A stretch of 64,000 nt of DNA from Cobetia sp. cqz5-12 (GTDB lineage Bacteria; Pseudomonadota; Gammaproteobacteria; Pseudomonadales; Halomonadaceae), in the NCBI RefSeq assembly GCF_016495405.1, contig NZ_CP044522.1, positions 992,001 to 1,056,000 on the forward strand, given 5' to 3'. The translations under genes and the position numbers were made by a program. Below the pieces are notes generated by a model. It ran no database searches, was not told the origin of the DNA, and saw only the letters and a list, made by a program, of their open reading frames with translations. Position 1 is the first letter of the stretch. Each line of letters opens with the position of its first letter. Of the stretch, positions 8,318-18,802 are shown one piece after another.

Positions 8318-9667
8318 ATGATCGAAGTCAAACGTGGCCTGGATCTCCCCATCGCCGGGGCGCCGGAGCAGCGTATCGAGGATGCGCAGCCCGTTCGTCG
8401 CGTAGCGATCCTGGGTGTTGACTACGTCGGCATGAAGCCGACGATGGAAGTCCGTGAAGGGGACAAGGTGAAGCAGGGGCAACTCCTGTTCACTGACAAG
8501 AAGACCCCGGGCGTCCGTTACACCGCGCCTGCTGCCGGTACTGTGGTCGAGATCAATCGTGGCGAGAAGCGCAAGCTTCTGTCCGTGGTCATCGAGATCG
8601 ACGCGCAGGGCGAAGCTGTGGAATTCACTGCACATGGCGACGCCGCCATTGCAGGTCTCGAACGTCAGGTCGTGGTCGACCAGCTGGTCGAGTCCGGTCT
8701 GTGGACGGCGCTGCGTACCCGCCCGTTCTCGCGCGTGCCGGCGCTGGATGCCAAGCCGGCAGCCATCTTCGTCACCGCCATCGATACTCACCCGCTGTCC
8801 GCGGACCCGGCCGTGGTCCTCAAGGGCCAGGAAGCCGCTTTCCGTCAGGGGCTCGTCGCACTGACGCGTCTGACCGAAGGCAAGGTCTTCCTGTGCCAGG
8901 CACCGGGGGCTGATATCCCGGGTGGCGACGTCTCCGGTGTGGTCAGCGAGTCCTTCAAGGGCCCGCACCCGGCGGGTCTGCCGGGCACGCACATCCATCA
9001 CCTCGCGCCGGTCAGCCTGCAGCGTCAGGTCTGGCATGTCGGTTATCAGGATGTGGTCGCCATCGGTACGCTGCTGGCGGAAGGTCGCCTGGACACCACG
9101 CGCATCATCGCCGTCGGTGGCCCGCGTGCCACCAAGCCGCGCCTGCTGCGCACCCGTCTGGGCGCCAGCACCGAAGAGCTGCTCAAGGGCGAAGTCGAGC
9201 AGCCGGAAGACACGCGTGTCATCTCCGGTTCGGTGTTCTCCGGCCTGACCTGTGAAGGGGCGCTGCGTTTCGTCAGCCGCTACCACAATCAGGTGAGCCT
9301 GCTCGAGGAAGGCAACAAGCGTGCCTTCATGGGCTGGCTGTCGATGGGCGCCAAGCGTCACTCGGTGCTGGGTATCTACCTGTCGAAGCTGACCGGTCTG
9401 ACCGACTACCGTCCGAATACCTCCACCAATGGCTCCGAGCGTGCCATGGTGCCGGTGGGCGCGTACGAGAAGGTCATGCCGCTGGACATTCTGCCGACGC
9501 AGCTGCTGCGTTCGCTGATCGTGGGTGATATCGAGACCGGCATGCAGCTTGGCTGCCTGGAGCTTGATGAAGAGGACCTCGCGCTGTGCACCTACGTGTG
9601 CCCGGGCAAGTACGAATACGGTCCCATCCTGCGTGACAACCTCACCACGATCGAGAAAGAGGTCTGA
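8318..9667 (+). CDS. nqrA: Na+-translocating NADH:quinone reductase subunit A
   Basis: A 449-residue peripheral cytoplasmic subunit of Na+-NQR, the primary sodium pump that couples NADH oxidation by ubiquinone to Na+ export. NqrA helps form the quinone site. The start [18 protein letters not shown] is typical of the family, as are the barrel-sandwich region [18 protein letters not shown] and the C-terminal [16 protein letters not shown] 8318 is chosen over an in-frame ATG 15 codons upstream because family proteins begin at [10 protein letters not shown]; the ribosome-binding site is weak. First gene of an operon; its TGA overlaps the nqrB ATG by one base. Confidence 0.97.
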   Translation: MIEVKRGLDLPIAGAPEQRIEDAQPVRRVAILGVDYVGMKPTMEVREGDKVKQGQLLFTDKKTPGVRYTAPAAGTVVEINRGEKRKLLSVVIEIDAQGEAVEFTAHGDAAIAGLERQVVVDQLVESGLWTALRTRPFSRVPALDAKPAAIFVTAIDTHPLSADPAVVLKGQEAAFRQGLVALTRLTEGKVFLCQAPGADIPGGDVSGVVSESFKGPHPAGLPGTHIHHLAPVSLQRQVWHVGYQDVVAIGTLLAEGRLDTTRIIAVGGPRATKPRLLRTRLGASTEELLKGEVEQPEDTRVISGSVFSGLTCEGALRFVSRYHNQVSLLEEGNKRAFMGWLSMGAKRHSVLGIYLSKLTGLTDYRPNTSTNGSERAMVPVGAYEKVMPLDILPTQLLRSLIVGDIETGMQLGCLELDEEDLALCTYVCPGKYEYGPILRDNLTTIEKEV

Positions 9668-10899
9668 TGATGGGCATTCGACAGACTCTGGATAACCTGG
9701 AGCCGCACTTCCACAAAGGTGGCAAGTACGAGAAGTTCTACGCGCTCTACGAAGCCGTGGACACCATTTTCTATGCGCCGGCGAGCGTCACGCGCAGCAC
9801 CACCCACGTGCGTGATGGCATCGACCTGAAACGCATCATGATCACGGTCTGGATGTGTACCTTCCCGGCCATGTTCTTCGGCATGTACAACGCCGGTCTG
9901 CAGGCCAATGAGGCCATCGCGGGCGGTTACAGCGCGCTGGGCGGCTGGCGTGAAGCCATCGTCATGTTGCTGGCGGGCAGCCATGATGCCGGCAGCGTGT
10001 GGGCCAACTTCATCCTGGGCGCCACCTACTTCCTGCCCATCTATCTGGTGACCTTCGCGGTCGGCGGGTTCTGGGAAGTGCTGTTCGCGATGCGTCGCGG
10101 TCATGAGGTCAACGAAGGCTTCTTCGTCACCTCCGTGCTGTTCGCGCTGACACTGCCGGCGACCATTCCGCTGTGGCAGGTCGCGCTCGGCATCACCTTC
10201 GGTGTGGTGATCGGCAAGGAAGTCTTCGGCGGTACCGGCAAGAACTTCCTCAACCCGGCACTGTCCGGCCGTGCCTTCCTGTACTTCGCCTACCCGGCCA
10301 GCATTTCCGGCGACGCGGTCTGGGTGCCGGCGGATGGCTTCACCGGTGCGACCGCACTCTCCACTGCAGCCCAGGATGGCATGGGTGCCCTGATGCAGCA
10401 GATGAGCTGGACCGACGCCTTCCTCGGCTTCATTCCGGGCTCGGTGGGTGAGGTCTCCACACTGGCGATCTTCCTGGGTGCCGCAGTGCTGCTGTGGACG
10501 CGTATCGCCTCGTGGCGAATCATGCTGGGCGTCCTGCTGGGCATGATCGCGACCTCGGCGCTGTTCAATGCCATCGGCAGCGACACCAATGCCATGTTCG
10601 AGATGCCGTGGTACTGGCACATGGTCATCGGCGGCTTCGCCTTCGGTATGGTCTTCATGGCCACCGATCCGGTCTCCGCCTCCATGACCAACAAGGGCAA
10701 GCTGGTATTCGGTGCACTGATCGGCGTGATGACCGTGCTGATCCGTGTCGCCAACCCGGCCTTCCCCGAGGGCATCATGCTGGCGATCCTGTTCGCCAAC
10801 CTGTTCGCTCCGCTGATCGACCACTTCGTCGTGCAGGCCAACATCAAGCGCCGCGTCAAGCGCGAGACTGCCGGCATCGCGAACGAGGAGACCGTCTGA
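9667..10899 (+). CDS. nqrB: Na+-translocating NADH:quinone reductase subunit B
   Basis: A 410-residue polytopic membrane subunit with about ten hydrophobic helices. It carries a covalently bound FMN on a threonine; the site is visible as GFTGATALS with the acceptor near Thr229, a substrate of the ApbE encoded downstream. The N-terminal segment [20 protein letters not shown] is diagnostic. The start overlaps the nqrA stop (TGATG), with a second ATG immediately after; either is possible. Followed by nqrC after one base. Confidence 0.97.
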   Translation: MMGIRQTLDNLEPHFHKGGKYEKFYALYEAVDTIFYAPASVTRSTTHVRDGIDLKRIMITVWMCTFPAMFFGMYNAGLQANEAIAGGYSALGGWREAIVMLLAGSHDAGSVWANFILGATYFLPIYLVTFAVGGFWEVLFAMRRGHEVNEGFFVTSVLFALTLPATIPLWQVALGITFGVVIGKEVFGGTGKNFLNPALSGRAFLYFAYPASISGDAVWVPADGFTGATALSTAAQDGMGALMQQMSWTDAFLGFIPGSVGEVSTLAIFLGAAVLLWTRIASWRIMLGVLLGMIATSALFNAIGSDTNAMFEMPWYWHMVIGGFAFGMVFMATDPVSASMTNKGKLVFGALIGVMTVLIRVANPAFPEGIMLAILFANLFAPLIDHFVVQANIKRRVKRETAGIANEETV

Positions 10900-10900
10900 C

Positions 10901-11683
10901 ATGGCCAGCAACAACTCCATCAAGAAAACCCTCGGCGTCGCGCTCGGGCTGTGCATCGTCTGCTCGGTGGTGGTTTCCACCGCAGCGGTCGTGCTGCGTC
11001 CGATGCAGATGACCAATGCCGAGCTGGATCGCAAGAGCAACATCCTCGCGGTCGCCGAGCTGCTGCAACCGGGTGAGGACATCGGTCAGCAGTTCCGTGA
11101 CAAGGTCACCGCCAAGGTGGTGGACCTGGATACCGGTGAATACGTCGATGACATCGACCCGGAGAAGTACGACCAGGCCAAGATGTCCAAGGACCCGGCT
11201 ACCTCACGCACCCTGTCTGGCGACGAAGACCTGCCGGGAATCAAGCGTCGTGAGCAGTACTCCGTGGTCTATCTGGTCGGCGATGTCGAACAGCCGGACG
11301 AGATCATCGTCCCGGTGCGCGGTAACGGCCTGTGGTCAATGATGTACGGCTATCTGGCACTGAAGGGTGACGGCAACACCGTGGTCGGTCTTTCCTTCTA
11401 CCAGCAGGGCGAAACTCCGGGGCTTGGCGGCGAAGTCGACAACCCGAAGTGGAAGGCCCAGTGGGATGGCAAGAAGATCTATCCCGAAGGCAGCATGGAC
11501 CCGGAAGTGCACCTGAAGAAGGGCGGCGTGAATCCGTCTTCTCCGGATGCCAAGTACCAGGTCGATGCGCTGTCAGGGGCTACCCTGACCAGCAACGGCG
11601 TGACCAACCTGTTGCAGTTCTGGATGGGTGAGAATGGCTTCGCCAAGTACCTGACCCAGTTCCGTGACGTCAAAGGAGCGTAA
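10901..11683 (+). CDS. nqrC: Na+-translocating NADH:quinone reductase subunit C
   Basis: A 260-residue subunit with one N-terminal membrane helix (about residues 10-32) and a large periplasmic domain. The flavin attachment site [13 protein letters not shown] near residues 223-235 is clear, with Thr228 the expected FMN acceptor; the residue is attached by the ApbE transferase. GAGGAGA lies upstream of the ATG. The stop TAA overlaps the ATG of nqrD. Confidence 0.97.
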   Translation: MASNNSIKKTLGVALGLCIVCSVVVSTAAVVLRPMQMTNAELDRKSNILAVAELLQPGEDIGQQFRDKVTAKVVDLDTGEYVDDIDPEKYDQAKMSKDPATSRTLSGDEDLPGIKRREQYSVVYLVGDVEQPDEIIVPVRGNGLWSMMYGYLALKGDGNTVVGLSFYQQGETPGLGGEVDNPKWKAQWDGKKIYPEGSMDPEVHLKKGGVNPSSPDAKYQVDALSGATLTSNGVTNLLQFWMGENGFAKYLTQFRDVKGA

Positions 11684-12354
11684 TGATGGCAGCCGAAACT
11701 CCTAAAGGTGTCCTGACGACGCCGATCTTCAAGAACAACCCCATCGCGCTGCAGATCCTCGGTATCTGCTCCGCGCTGGCGGTGACCAACTCGATGAACA
11801 CCGCCCTGATCATGGGGATCGCGGTGTGCCTGGTGACAGCGTTCTCCAGCATGTTCATCTCGTTGATCCGCAATCACATCCCGTCGTCCATCCGCATCAT
11901 CGTGCAGATGACGATCATCGCCTCGCTGGTCATCGTGGTCGACCAGTCGCTGAAGGCCTTCGCCTTCGAGACGTCCAAGCAGCTGTCGGTCTTCGTCGGT
12001 CTGATCATCACCAACTGCATCGTGATGGGTCGCGCTGAAGCCTATGCCATGCAGAATGGCCCGACGATGAGCTTCATCGACGGTATCGGCAACGGTCTCG
12101 GTTACACCGTGATCCTGCTGGTGGTCGGCTTCGTGCGTGAGCTGTTCGGTTCCGGCTCCCTGTTCGGCGTGACCATCCTGCAGACCGTCAACGACGGTGG
12201 CTGGTACATCCCGAACGGCCTGATGCTGCTGCCGCCGTCGGCGTTCTTCGTCATCGGTCTGTTCATCTGGGTGCTGCGCAGCATCTACCCGGAGCAGGTC
12301 GAGAAGGCGGAGTACAAGATTACCGCCAACACCAAGATCAAGGAGGCTGTGTAA
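11683..12354 (+). CDS. nqrD: Na+-translocating NADH:quinone reductase subunit D
   Basis: A 223-residue integral membrane subunit with about six helices, including the conserved segments [20 protein letters not shown] and [15 protein letters not shown]. NqrD and NqrE are inverted-repeat homologues and share an Fe-S centre at their interface, with cysteines such as the one in TNCIVMGR involved. The start overlaps nqrC; a second ATG lies one codon later. [14 protein letters not shown] at the N-terminus is typical. Confidence 0.97.
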   Translation: MMAAETPKGVLTTPIFKNNPIALQILGICSALAVTNSMNTALIMGIAVCLVTAFSSMFISLIRNHIPSSIRIIVQMTIIASLVIVVDQSLKAFAFETSKQLSVFVGLIITNCIVMGRAEAYAMQNGPTMSFIDGIGNGLGYTVILLVVGFVRELFGSGSLFGVTILQTVNDGGWYIPNGLMLLPPSAFFVIGLFIWVLRSIYPEQVEKAEYKITANTKIKEAV

Positions 12355-12355
12355 C

Positions 12356-12976
12356 ATGTTCGAACACTATCTGAGCCTGTTCATCAAGGCCGTGTTCGTC
12401 GAGAACATGGCACTGGCCTTCTTCCTGGGCATGTGTACCTTCCTGGCGGTGTCCAAGAAGATCCAGTCCGCGATCGGTCTGGGCGTGGCCGTCATCGTCG
12501 TGCTGGCGGTGACCGTTCCGGTCAACAACCTGATCCTGAACTACCTGCTGCGTGAAGGCGCGCTGACCTGGACGGGTCTGGAAGGGGCGGAAAGCATCGA
12601 TCTGTCCTTCCTGGGCTATCTGTCCTACATCGGCGTCATCGCGGCGATCGTCCAGATCCTCGAGATGTTCCTCGACAAGTTCGTGCCGGCGCTCTACAAC
12701 GCGCTGGGCGTGTTCCTGCCGCTGATCACGGTCAACTGCGCCATCCTCGGTGCGGCCCTGTTCATGGTGCAGCGTGACTACACCTTCGGTGAGTCCGTCA
12801 TCTATGGCGTGGGTGCCGGCTTCGGTTGGGCACTGGCCATCGCTGCACTGGCCGGTATCCGCGAGAAGCTCAAGTACTCTGATGTGCCGGCTGGCCTGCA
12901 GGGTCTGGGCATCACCTTCATCACCGTTGGCCTGATGTCGCTGGGCTTCATGTCCTTCTCCGGCGTCCAGCTGTAA
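12356..12976 (+). CDS. nqrE: Na+-translocating NADH:quinone reductase subunit E
   Basis: A 206-residue integral membrane partner of NqrD. Family motifs [29 protein letters not shown] and [13 protein letters not shown] are all present; the cysteine in TVNCAIL matches the intramembrane Fe-S ligand. GGAGG at 12341-12345 precedes the ATG and only one base separates it from nqrD. Length is normal (family ~200). Confidence 0.97.
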   Translation: MFEHYLSLFIKAVFVENMALAFFLGMCTFLAVSKKIQSAIGLGVAVIVVLAVTVPVNNLILNYLLREGALTWTGLEGAESIDLSFLGYLSYIGVIAAIVQILEMFLDKFVPALYNALGVFLPLITVNCAILGAALFMVQRDYTFGESVIYGVGAGFGWALAIAALAGIREKLKYSDVPAGLQGLGITFITVGLMSLGFMSFSGVQL

Positions 12977-13001
12977 CGCAACCGAGCATAAGGAAATCGA
13001 A

Positions 13002-14234
13002 ATGGTAGATACCTCCATCATCGTGCTCGGCGTCGTCATGTTCACCGTGGTCGTTATCGGCCTGGTGCTCGTGATTCTCGCGGCACGCAGCAAGCTGGTC
13101 TCGAGTGGTGACGTCCAGATCGAGATCAACAACGACCCCGCCAACACCCTGACGACCCAGGCCGGTGGCAAGTTGCTGCAGACTCTGGCCGCCAACGGCA
13201 TCTTCCTGTCCTCCGCCTGTGGTGGCGGTGGCTCCTGTGCCCAGTGCAAGTGCCGGATCTCGGAAGGCGGCGGCTCCATCCTGCCGACCGAAGAATCCCA
13301 CTTCACCATGGGTGAGAAGAAGGAAGGCTGGCGCCTGTCGTGCCAGGTCCCGGTCAAGCAGGACATGAAGATCGAAGTGCCGGAAGAGATCTTCGGCGTG
13401 AAGAAGTGGGAAACCACTGTCACCGCCAACCCGAACGTCGCGACCTTCATCAAGGAGCTGAACCTGCAGCTGCCGGAAGGCGAGGAAGTCAACTTCCGCG
13501 CCGGTGGTTACGTCCAGCTGGAAGCGCCGGCCTACGACATCAAGTTCTCCGACTTCGACATCGAGGAAGAGTATCGTGGTGACTGGGAGAAGTTCGGTCT
13601 GTTCAACGTTCAGCACAAGAACGAAGAGCCGGTCATCCGCGCTTACTCCATGGCGAACTATCCGGAAGAGTACGGCATCCTGAAGTTCAACATCCGTATC
13701 GCCACTCCGCCGCCGAATTCCCAGCATCCGCCGGGTCTGATGTCCACTTACGTCTTCTCGCTGAAGCCGGGTGACAAGGTGACAGTGATGGGCCCGTTCG
13801 GTGAGTTCTTCGCCAAGGACACCGATGCCGAGATGGTCTTCATCGGTGGTGGTGCTGGCATGGCGCCAATGCGCAGCCATATCTTCGATCAGCTCAAGCG
13901 TCTGAATTCCAAGCGCAAGATGTCGTTCTGGTACGGTGCGCGCTCCATGCGCGAGTCGTTCTACAACGAGGAATACGACAAGCTGGCCGAAGAGAACGAG
14001 AACTTCGAATGGCACCTGGCGCTGTCCGATCCGCAGCCTGAGGACAACTGGGAAGGCCCGACGGGCTTCATCCACAACGTCCTGTATGAAAACTACCTCA
14101 AGGACCATCCGGCGCCTGAGGATTGTGAGTACTACATGTGCGGGCCGCCCATGATGAACGCGGCCGTCGTCAAGATGCTCACCGACATGGGTGTGGAGCC
14201 GGAGAACATCCTGCTCGATGACTTCGGTGGTTGA
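13002..14234 (+). CDS. nqrF: Na+-translocating NADH:quinone reductase subunit F
   Basis: A 410-residue NADH-oxidising subunit of the complex. Order: an N-terminal membrane helix (about 5-28), a ferredoxin domain whose 2Fe-2S ligands are visible as Cys73, Cys79, Cys82 and Cys114 (motif [14 protein letters not shown]), an FAD-binding domain with [11 protein letters not shown], and an NADH-binding domain with [15 protein letters not shown] and [17 protein letters not shown] precedes the ATG at good spacing. apbE follows four bases after the stop. Confidence 0.97.
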   Translation: MVDTSIIVLGVVMFTVVVIGLVLVILAARSKLVSSGDVQIEINNDPANTLTTQAGGKLLQTLAANGIFLSSACGGGGSCAQCKCRISEGGGSILPTEESHFTMGEKKEGWRLSCQVPVKQDMKIEVPEEIFGVKKWETTVTANPNVATFIKELNLQLPEGEEVNFRAGGYVQLEAPAYDIKFSDFDIEEEYRGDWEKFGLFNVQHKNEEPVIRAYSMANYPEEYGILKFNIRIATPPPNSQHPPGLMSTYVFSLKPGDKVTVMGPFGEFFAKDTDAEMVFIGGGAGMAPMRSHIFDQLKRLNSKRKMSFWYGARSMRESFYNEEYDKLAEENENFEWHLALSDPQPEDNWEGPTGFIHNVLYENYLKDHPAPEDCEYYMCGPPMMNAAVVKMLTDMGVEPENILLDDFGG

Positions 14235-14237
14235 TCG

Positions 14238-15311
14238 ATGATGTCACGCGTCGCAAGACGACTGGCAGGGCCGGCCCTCATGGGGCTGGCCCTGCTGGTT
14301 GCAGGCTGTGAAAATTCCAGCAACCCTGAGTTGCATCGCTTCGCCGGCCCCATCTTCGGCACCGGGTTCCATGTCACGGTGGCTGCGGACCTGGATGCCG
14401 ATGAGGTGGCATCACTCAAGCAGGCGAGCCTCGAGGCGCTCGACAAGGTCGACTGGCAGATGTCGACCTACAAGGACGCCTCGGAGCTCTCGAAGCTCAA
14501 TCAGGCGCCGCTGGATACGCCGATCACGCTGTCGGATGGCCTGGCGCAGGTGCTGGCCGAGTCGCAGGATATCGGCAAGCGCTCCGACGGGGCCTTCGAT
14601 ATCACCGTCGGCCCGGCCGTCAATCTGTGGGGCTTCGGCCCGGATGAGCGCCTCGACAAGGCGCCGAGCGATGAACAGATCGCGCAGGCGCTCGAGAAGG
14701 TCGATCATCTGGCGCTGGAGCTCGATGGCAATACGGTGATCAAGCGCAAGCCGGTGTATGCCGACCTGTCGGGGATCGCCAAGGGCTATGGAGTGGACCG
14801 GGTCGCCGATGTGCTCGAGGCCAAGGGCATCGAGAACTATCTGGTCGAAGTCGGTGGCGAGATCCGCGTCAAGGGAGAGAAGCCCGGCCACAAGCCGTGG
14901 CGCATCGCCATCGAAGCGCCGAAGTCCTTCGAGCGCTCCGTGCAGCGCATCATCGATCCCGGCAATGCCGCGGTTGCTACCTCCGGTGATTACCGCAACT
15001 ATTTCGAGCAGGACGGCGTACGATACTCGCACACGATCGATCCACGTACCGGTCGACCGATCCAGCACAGTCTGGCCTCGGTCACCGTGATCACGCCGGA
15101 TTGCGCGAGTGCGGACGCCTGGGCCACGGCACTCAACGTGCTGGGCGCCGAGAAGGCAATGACGATCGCAGATCGCGAGAACATTGCCGCCTATTTCATT
15201 GTCAAAACGGATGATGGCTTCAAGCAGTCCTGGAGTCCGGCATTCGCGCCCTACCTGAAGGGCGCGCCGGCGACAGGCGACACGAAGCCCGCAGAGGAAG
15301 CCGGTGCCTGA
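14238..15311 (+). CDS. apbE: FAD:protein FMN transferase ApbE (lipoprotein)
   Basis: A 357-residue Mg-dependent flavin transferase that attaches FMN from FAD to the threonines of NqrB and NqrC. The N-terminus is a lipoprotein signal with lipobox LLVAGC, Cys24 being the predicted lipidated residue, so the enzyme sits on the periplasmic side. Family motifs include WQMSTYKDASELSKLNQ, GAFDITVGPAVNLWGFGP, DLSGIAKGYGVD and ATSGDYRNYF. Two tandem ATGs (14238, 14241) are possible starts. It is embedded in the nqr operon between nqrF and nqrM, matching its job in complex maturation. A repeat array begins right after its stop. Confidence 0.96.
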   Translation: MMSRVARRLAGPALMGLALLVAGCENSSNPELHRFAGPIFGTGFHVTVAADLDADEVASLKQASLEALDKVDWQMSTYKDASELSKLNQAPLDTPITLSDGLAQVLAESQDIGKRSDGAFDITVGPAVNLWGFGPDERLDKAPSDEQIAQALEKVDHLALELDGNTVIKRKPVYADLSGIAKGYGVDRVADVLEAKGIENYLVEVGGEIRVKGEKPGHKPWRIAIEAPKSFERSVQRIIDPGNAAVATSGDYRNYFEQDGVRYSHTIDPRTGRPIQHSLASVTVITPDCASADAWATALNVLGAEKAMTIADRENIAAYFIVKTDDGFKQSWSPAFAPYLKGAPATGDTKPAEEAGA

Positions 15312-15315
15312 CTCT

Positions 15316-15375
15316 GGTCGACCGAGAGCCGGTCTACCGAGTGTCGGTCTACCGAGAGCCGGCCTGCCGAAAGAC
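15316..15375 (+). repeat. 15-bp tandem repeat, four copies, directly after apbE
   Basis: Units GGTCGACCGAGAGCC, GGTCTACCGAGTGTC, GGTCTACCGAGAGCC and a degenerate GGCCTGCCGAAAGAC follow one another at 15316, 15331, 15346 and 15361, starting four bases after the apbE TGA. The unit length is a multiple of three, but the array is outside any credible gene. A hairpin, GAAAG-A-CAGCC with GGCTG-GG-CTTTC (15369-15391), overlaps its end and may act as a weak terminator or pause site. Confidence 0.8.
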
Positions 15376-15559
15376 AGCCGGCTGGGCTTTCTTGTCTGCC
15401 ATCTGTCGAGACACGCCACCGACAGGGTCGGGCGCTCAGACTGCATGGCATCTTCTGGATGCCGTCCTGGATGATCCACTGGATCGACAGGGGGCAAGCT
15501 GCGCTGAAGCCGATCCGCGCGAGAGGTTTACAATGGGGCCATGCCCCGGGAGGAATGAC

Positions 15560-15811
15560 ATGACGATCTGGTTACTGGTGTTCGCCGCGATGTTGCTGCT
15601 GATTGGCGTGATGGCCGTCGGTGTCCTGATGGGCCGCAAGCCGATCGCCGGCTCCTGCGGTGGTCTCAACAATCTCGGGCTCAAGGATGGCTGTGACATC
15701 TGTGGCGGCAAGGACGAGGAGTGCGAGAAGGAGCAGGATCGCCAGCGTCTGATGGCAGAGAGTGGCGGCAAGCCGGCCAGCGATCTGGCCTACGACGCCG
15801 CACGTCGCTGA
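15560..15811 (+). CDS. nqrM: Na+-NQR maturation protein NqrM
   Basis: An 83-residue small membrane protein (former DUF539) required to assemble Na+-NQR, probably by delivering iron to the NqrD/NqrE centre. It has one N-terminal hydrophobic helix (about 2-24), then [17 protein letters not shown] and the cysteine motif [11 protein letters not shown]; the four cysteines are the conserved ones. ATG 15560 is fixed by GGGAGGAA at 15548-15555. It lies 248 bases after apbE, the usual neighbour. Confidence 0.95.
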   Translation: MTIWLLVFAAMLLLIGVMAVGVLMGRKPIAGSCGGLNNLGLKDGCDICGGKDEECEKEQDRQRLMAESGGKPASDLAYDAARR

Positions 15812-15942
15812 TTTCTGCTCTGATGGCTCAGAGCCCGCCGGCCGCAAGGCCTGCTACCGGCCCTGACATGGCAGTGTCACCGCGAGGTGAGACCGTACGT
15901 GTCAGGGCCGGTCTACGAACAATCAAGGAGCAAGCGAGTCTC

Positions 15943-17334
15943 ATGGCAGTCTATAACTACGATGTCGTCGTGATCGGTACCGGTCCGGCAGGGGAAAGCG
16001 CGGCAGTCAACGCGGCCAAGCATGGCAAGCGTGTCGCCGTGATCGAGGCTCAGTCTTCCGTGGGCGGCAACTGCACCCACAAGGGCACCATCCCTTCCAA
16101 GGCGCTGCGCCACGCGGTCAAGCAGATCATCGAGTTCAACACCAATCGCATGTTCCGCGACATCGGTGAGCCGCGCTGGTTCTCCTTCCCCAAGGTACTG
16201 GAGCGTTCACGCCGCACCATCGAGCAGCAGGTCGAGATGCGTACGCGCTTCTACGCCCGCAATCGCATCGATGTGTTCTTCGGTACCGCGCGCTTCAAGG
16301 ACGAGCACACCGTCGTGGTACGCGATGCCCATGAAGGGGTCGAGGAGCTGCACGCGGAGAAGGTCGTGATCGCCACCGGCTCGCGTCCTTACCGCCCGGC
16401 GGACGTCAACTTCCGCCACCCGCGCATCTACTGCTCCGACACCATCCTGGGCCTGTCGCACACGCCGCGCACGCTGATTATCTACGGTGCCGGTGTCATC
16501 GGCTCCGAGTACGCCTCGATCTTCTCCGGCCTTGGCGTCAAGGTCGATCTGATCGATACGCGTGATCGTCTGCTGTCCTTCCTGGATAACGAGATTTCCG
16601 ACGCGCTGTCCTATCACCTGCGCAACAATGGCGTGCTGGTGCGTCACAACGAGGAATACGACCGCATCGAGGGCGACGAGTCCGGCGTGGTCGTGCACCT
16701 CAAGTCCGGCAAGAAGCTGCGTGCTGACGCCTTCCTGTGGGCCAACGGCCGTACTGGCAATACCGACAGCCTTGGTCTCGAGAATGTCGGCCTGCAGGCC
16801 AACGGCCGCGGTCAGCTGACCGTCGATGATCAGTACCGCACCGAGCTGGACCACGTCTATGCGGTGGGCGATGTGATCGGCTGGCCGAGCCTGGCATCCG
16901 CCGCCTACGATCAGGGCCGCTTCGCGTCGGCCAACCTGCTGGGGGAAGAGTTCAAGTTCGTCAATGAGGTGCCGACCGGCATCTACACCATCCCCGAGAT
17001 CAGCTCGGTGGGTCGTGGCGAGTCCGAGCTGACCGAGGCGCGCATCCCCTACGAAGTGGGGCAGGCGTTCTTCAAGGACACCGCCCGTGCCCAGATCACC
17101 GGCGATACCGTCGGCATGCTCAAGATCCTGTTCCATCGCGATACGCTGGAAATCCTCGGCATCCACTGCTTCGGTGACCAGGCATCCGAGATCGTGCACA
17201 TCGGTCAGGCCATCATGCAGCAGAAGGGTGAGGCGAATACGCTCAAGTACTTCGTCAACACCACCTTCAACTACCCGACCATGGCGGAAGCCTATCGGGT
17301 CGCGGCCATGAACGGACTCAACCGTCTGTTCTGA
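15943..17334 (+). CDS. sthA: Soluble pyridine nucleotide transhydrogenase
   Basis: A 463-residue cytoplasmic flavoprotein that exchanges reducing equivalents between NADPH and NAD+. It belongs to the pyridine nucleotide disulfide reductase family: FAD-binding [14 protein letters not shown], second dinucleotide site [16 protein letters not shown], and dimerisation domain ending [13 protein letters not shown]. The active-site segment [17 protein letters not shown] has only one of the two redox cysteines, which distinguishes SthA from lipoamide dehydrogenase. ATG 15943 has AAGGAG at 15925-15930, a long spacing of 12; upstream in-frame codons show no family similarity. It directly follows the nqr genes and feeds NADH to that pump in principle. 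Confidence 0.96.
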   Translation: MAVYNYDVVVIGTGPAGESAAVNAAKHGKRVAVIEAQSSVGGNCTHKGTIPSKALRHAVKQIIEFNTNRMFRDIGEPRWFSFPKVLERSRRTIEQQVEMRTRFYARNRIDVFFGTARFKDEHTVVVRDAHEGVEELHAEKVVIATGSRPYRPADVNFRHPRIYCSDTILGLSHTPRTLIIYGAGVIGSEYASIFSGLGVKVDLIDTRDRLLSFLDNEISDALSYHLRNNGVLVRHNEEYDRIEGDESGVVVHLKSGKKLRADAFLWANGRTGNTDSLGLENVGLQANGRGQLTVDDQYRTELDHVYAVGDVIGWPSLASAAYDQGRFASANLLGEEFKFVNEVPTGIYTIPEISSVGRGESELTEARIPYEVGQAFFKDTARAQITGDTVGMLKILFHRDTLEILGIHCFGDQASEIVHIGQAIMQQKGEANTLKYFVNTTFNYPTMAEAYRVAAMNGLNRLF

Positions 17335-17383
17335 GCGGTGTGGGCCTCGCGCCCGCTGACTTGTCCGCTGACTTGAAGGCACA

Positions 17384-17422
17384 CCACAAGGCCCCGACAT
17401 CATTGATGTCGGGGCCTTGTGG
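17384..17422. terminator. Long hairpin after sthA, probable terminator
   Basis: A 17-bp perfect stem CCACAAGGCCCCGACAT (17384-17400) and ATGTCGGGGCCTTGTGG (17406-17422), loop CATTG. There is no good T run on either side, so termination efficiency is uncertain. Confidence 0.65.
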
Positions 17423-17475
17423 TTGTCGGGCTCCCAGTCGGGAAACCTTGTTGATGAGCCTTGAGGAAATGACGC

Positions 17476-17808
17476 ATGCAGGATGATTCACAGCAACACG
17501 ACACTCGCCAGTCGGGCACGCAGTCACGCGAGACATTGCAGGATGACCCAACCACGGACCTCACGCTACGCCTCGGCCATGAAGAGCTGATCATCCATCG
17601 CCGTTATGAGCTGGCCAGCATCATCAATGAGCTGGTGCTGGGCCTGCTGTTCACGATCGGCAGCGTGTGCTTCTTCTGGGAGGAGTGGATGACGCTGGGG
17701 ATCTGGCTGTTCGTGATCGGCTCGCTGCAGCTGACGCTCAAGCCGGTGATTCGCCTGGCGCGCCGCATGCACCTCAAGCGGATGCCCGAATCGGCGCTGG
17801 ACCTCTAG
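17476..17808 (+). CDS. YrhK-domain small membrane protein
   Basis: A 110-residue protein of unknown function. After a polar, Gln/Asp/Thr-rich N-terminus (about 1-35) comes the core IHRRYELASIINELVLGLLF, SVCFFWEEW and WLFVIGSLQLTLKPVIRLARR, with two hydrophobic helices joined by a short aromatic turn. This pattern matches the YrhK-like domain found in small inner-membrane proteins. It starts at ATG 17476, with TTGAGGAAATG upstream giving AGGAA. It stands alone between sthA and the convergent tus-like gene. Confidence 0.75.
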   Translation: MQDDSQQHDTRQSGTQSRETLQDDPTTDLTLRLGHEELIIHRRYELASIINELVLGLLFTIGSVCFFWEEWMTLGIWLFVIGSLQLTLKPVIRLARRMHLKRMPESALDL

Positions 17809-17836
17809 CGGGCGTCTTCACGGCCTGTCTGGATCA

Positions 17837-17868
17837 CCGGCTCTTTGGCTCTCCGGCTCTCTTGCTCT
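17837..17868 (+). repeat. 16-bp direct repeat, two copies, after the yrhK-like gene
   Basis: CCGGCTCTTTGGCTCT (17837-17852) is followed directly by CCGGCTCTCTTGCTCT (17853-17868); the shorter element GGCTCT or TGCTCT recurs every eight bases. It fills the gap between two convergent stop codons and no terminator hairpin is visible there. Confidence 0.65.
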
Positions 17869-17873
17869 AGGGA

Positions 17874-18743
17874 TCAACGATAGCGATGCACGCGCAGACT
17901 CTTGAGGAAGGGCGTATCCTCGATGCGCACGTCGCCGCGGCGGGCGCGGGTGCGCTCGGTGGGCGGCGTCGGGCTTGGCTGGTTGAGAGCGGGCAGACGC
18001 AGGTCATCATGCGGCAGGAACAGCGGCAGAGAGACATTCAGCGCGCGGCGCGTACGTAGCTCGCCGTCTTCGCGCATCATCGGCTCACGGTAGAACAGGT
18101 TGGCGCGCATCAGCGGCGCCTGGGGCTGGATGCGGGCCAGAATCTCATCCGATGGCAAGCCAGCGAGCAGCTTGAGCTGCAGGCGTACGTGCTCGGCCTC
18201 GGTATCCAGTTTCATCAGCAAGGCTTCACACTCCGCCACGCTGACGCGCTGGATCGAACGCCCGGAGCTGTACCAGGCGAAGCGCACCCGCGCGACCGGC
18301 GCCTCTGCCACCGGCACCCGCCGCCAGCACTGCTTGAGATGCAGCCGCGCCAGTCCATCGCCCCTCAGGTGCTGATTCAGCCCCGGGTGGCGGAAGGGCA
18401 GAATCGCCTTCAGTTCGGCCAGCTGGTCGGGATACTTCTCGCGCAGCTCGGCGAAGAGCTCCGCCAGTTGCTCCTTGGCGGCGTTGAGCGCCGCGACGCG
18501 CTCGATCACCGTCGGGCCTGCGGCGACGACGCCCAGATAGGGGCGGGTGACTCGGCCGTCCTGGCCATCCTGATACCACACGTCCTGCAACGCCTGGCTG
18601 AGCCATTCGCTATCGGCACTGACGCCATCCAGCCGCCAGAGTGGCGAATTCTCTTCTCTGACCGCAGTGATGACCTGATCGGCGGCACTGATCTGCGTAT
18701 CGAAGGCCGCTTCTATTCTGGCCATCAACTGGTATTCGGGCAT
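17874..18743 (-). CDS. tus: Tus-family DNA replication terminus site-binding protein
   Basis: A 289-residue protein that I align by eye with E. coli Tus (309 residues). Correspondences run along the length: N-terminal YQLMARIEAAF (Tus YDLVDRLNTTF), HPGLNQHL near residue 120, RVRFAWYSSGRSIQRVS near 155 (Tus LRFGWANKHIIKNLH), LLAGLPSDEILARIQPQAPLMRANLFYR near 205-230, and a C-terminal LPLFLPHDDLRLP. Tus binds Ter sites and blocks the replicative helicase from one side. The tail is basic (TERTRARRGDVR). It is transcribed alone against yrhK; its own promoter is visible at 18796-18824. The assignment rests on visual similarity only; DNA-binding residues cannot be verified here. Confidence 0.72.
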   Translation of the reverse strand: MPEYQLMARIEAAFDTQISAADQVITAVREENSPLWRLDGVSADSEWLSQALQDVWYQDGQDGRVTRPYLGVVAAGPTVIERVAALNAAKEQLAELFAELREKYPDQLAELKAILPFRHPGLNQHLRGDGLARLHLKQCWRRVPVAEAPVARVRFAWYSSGRSIQRVSVAECEALLMKLDTEAEHVRLQLKLLAGLPSDEILARIQPQAPLMRANLFYREPMMREDGELRTRRALNVSLPLFLPHDDLRLPALNQPSPTPPTERTRARRGDVRIEDTPFLKSLRVHRYR

Positions 18744-18789
18744 GCTCTGCGTCCTGATTGCAGCAAGGGAGACGTGATTTTTTATCGCG

Positions 18790-18802
18790 TTATCTTGTTT
18801 AG
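18790..18802 (+). promoter_or_regulatory. Possible Ter-like site in the tus promoter
   Basis: TTATCTTGTTTAG at 18790-18802 shares TAT-TTGT with the E. coli Ter core GTATGTTGTAACTA but differs in the second half. It overlaps the -10 and start point of the minus-strand tus promoter, the position TerB occupies in E. coli, where Tus represses itself. Speculative. Confidence 0.25.

Noticed and set aside
15316..15375. C-terminal extension of ApbE through the repeat array
   Set aside because: The repeat follows an in-frame TGA; no evidence of readthrough or selenocysteine, and ApbE is complete without it.
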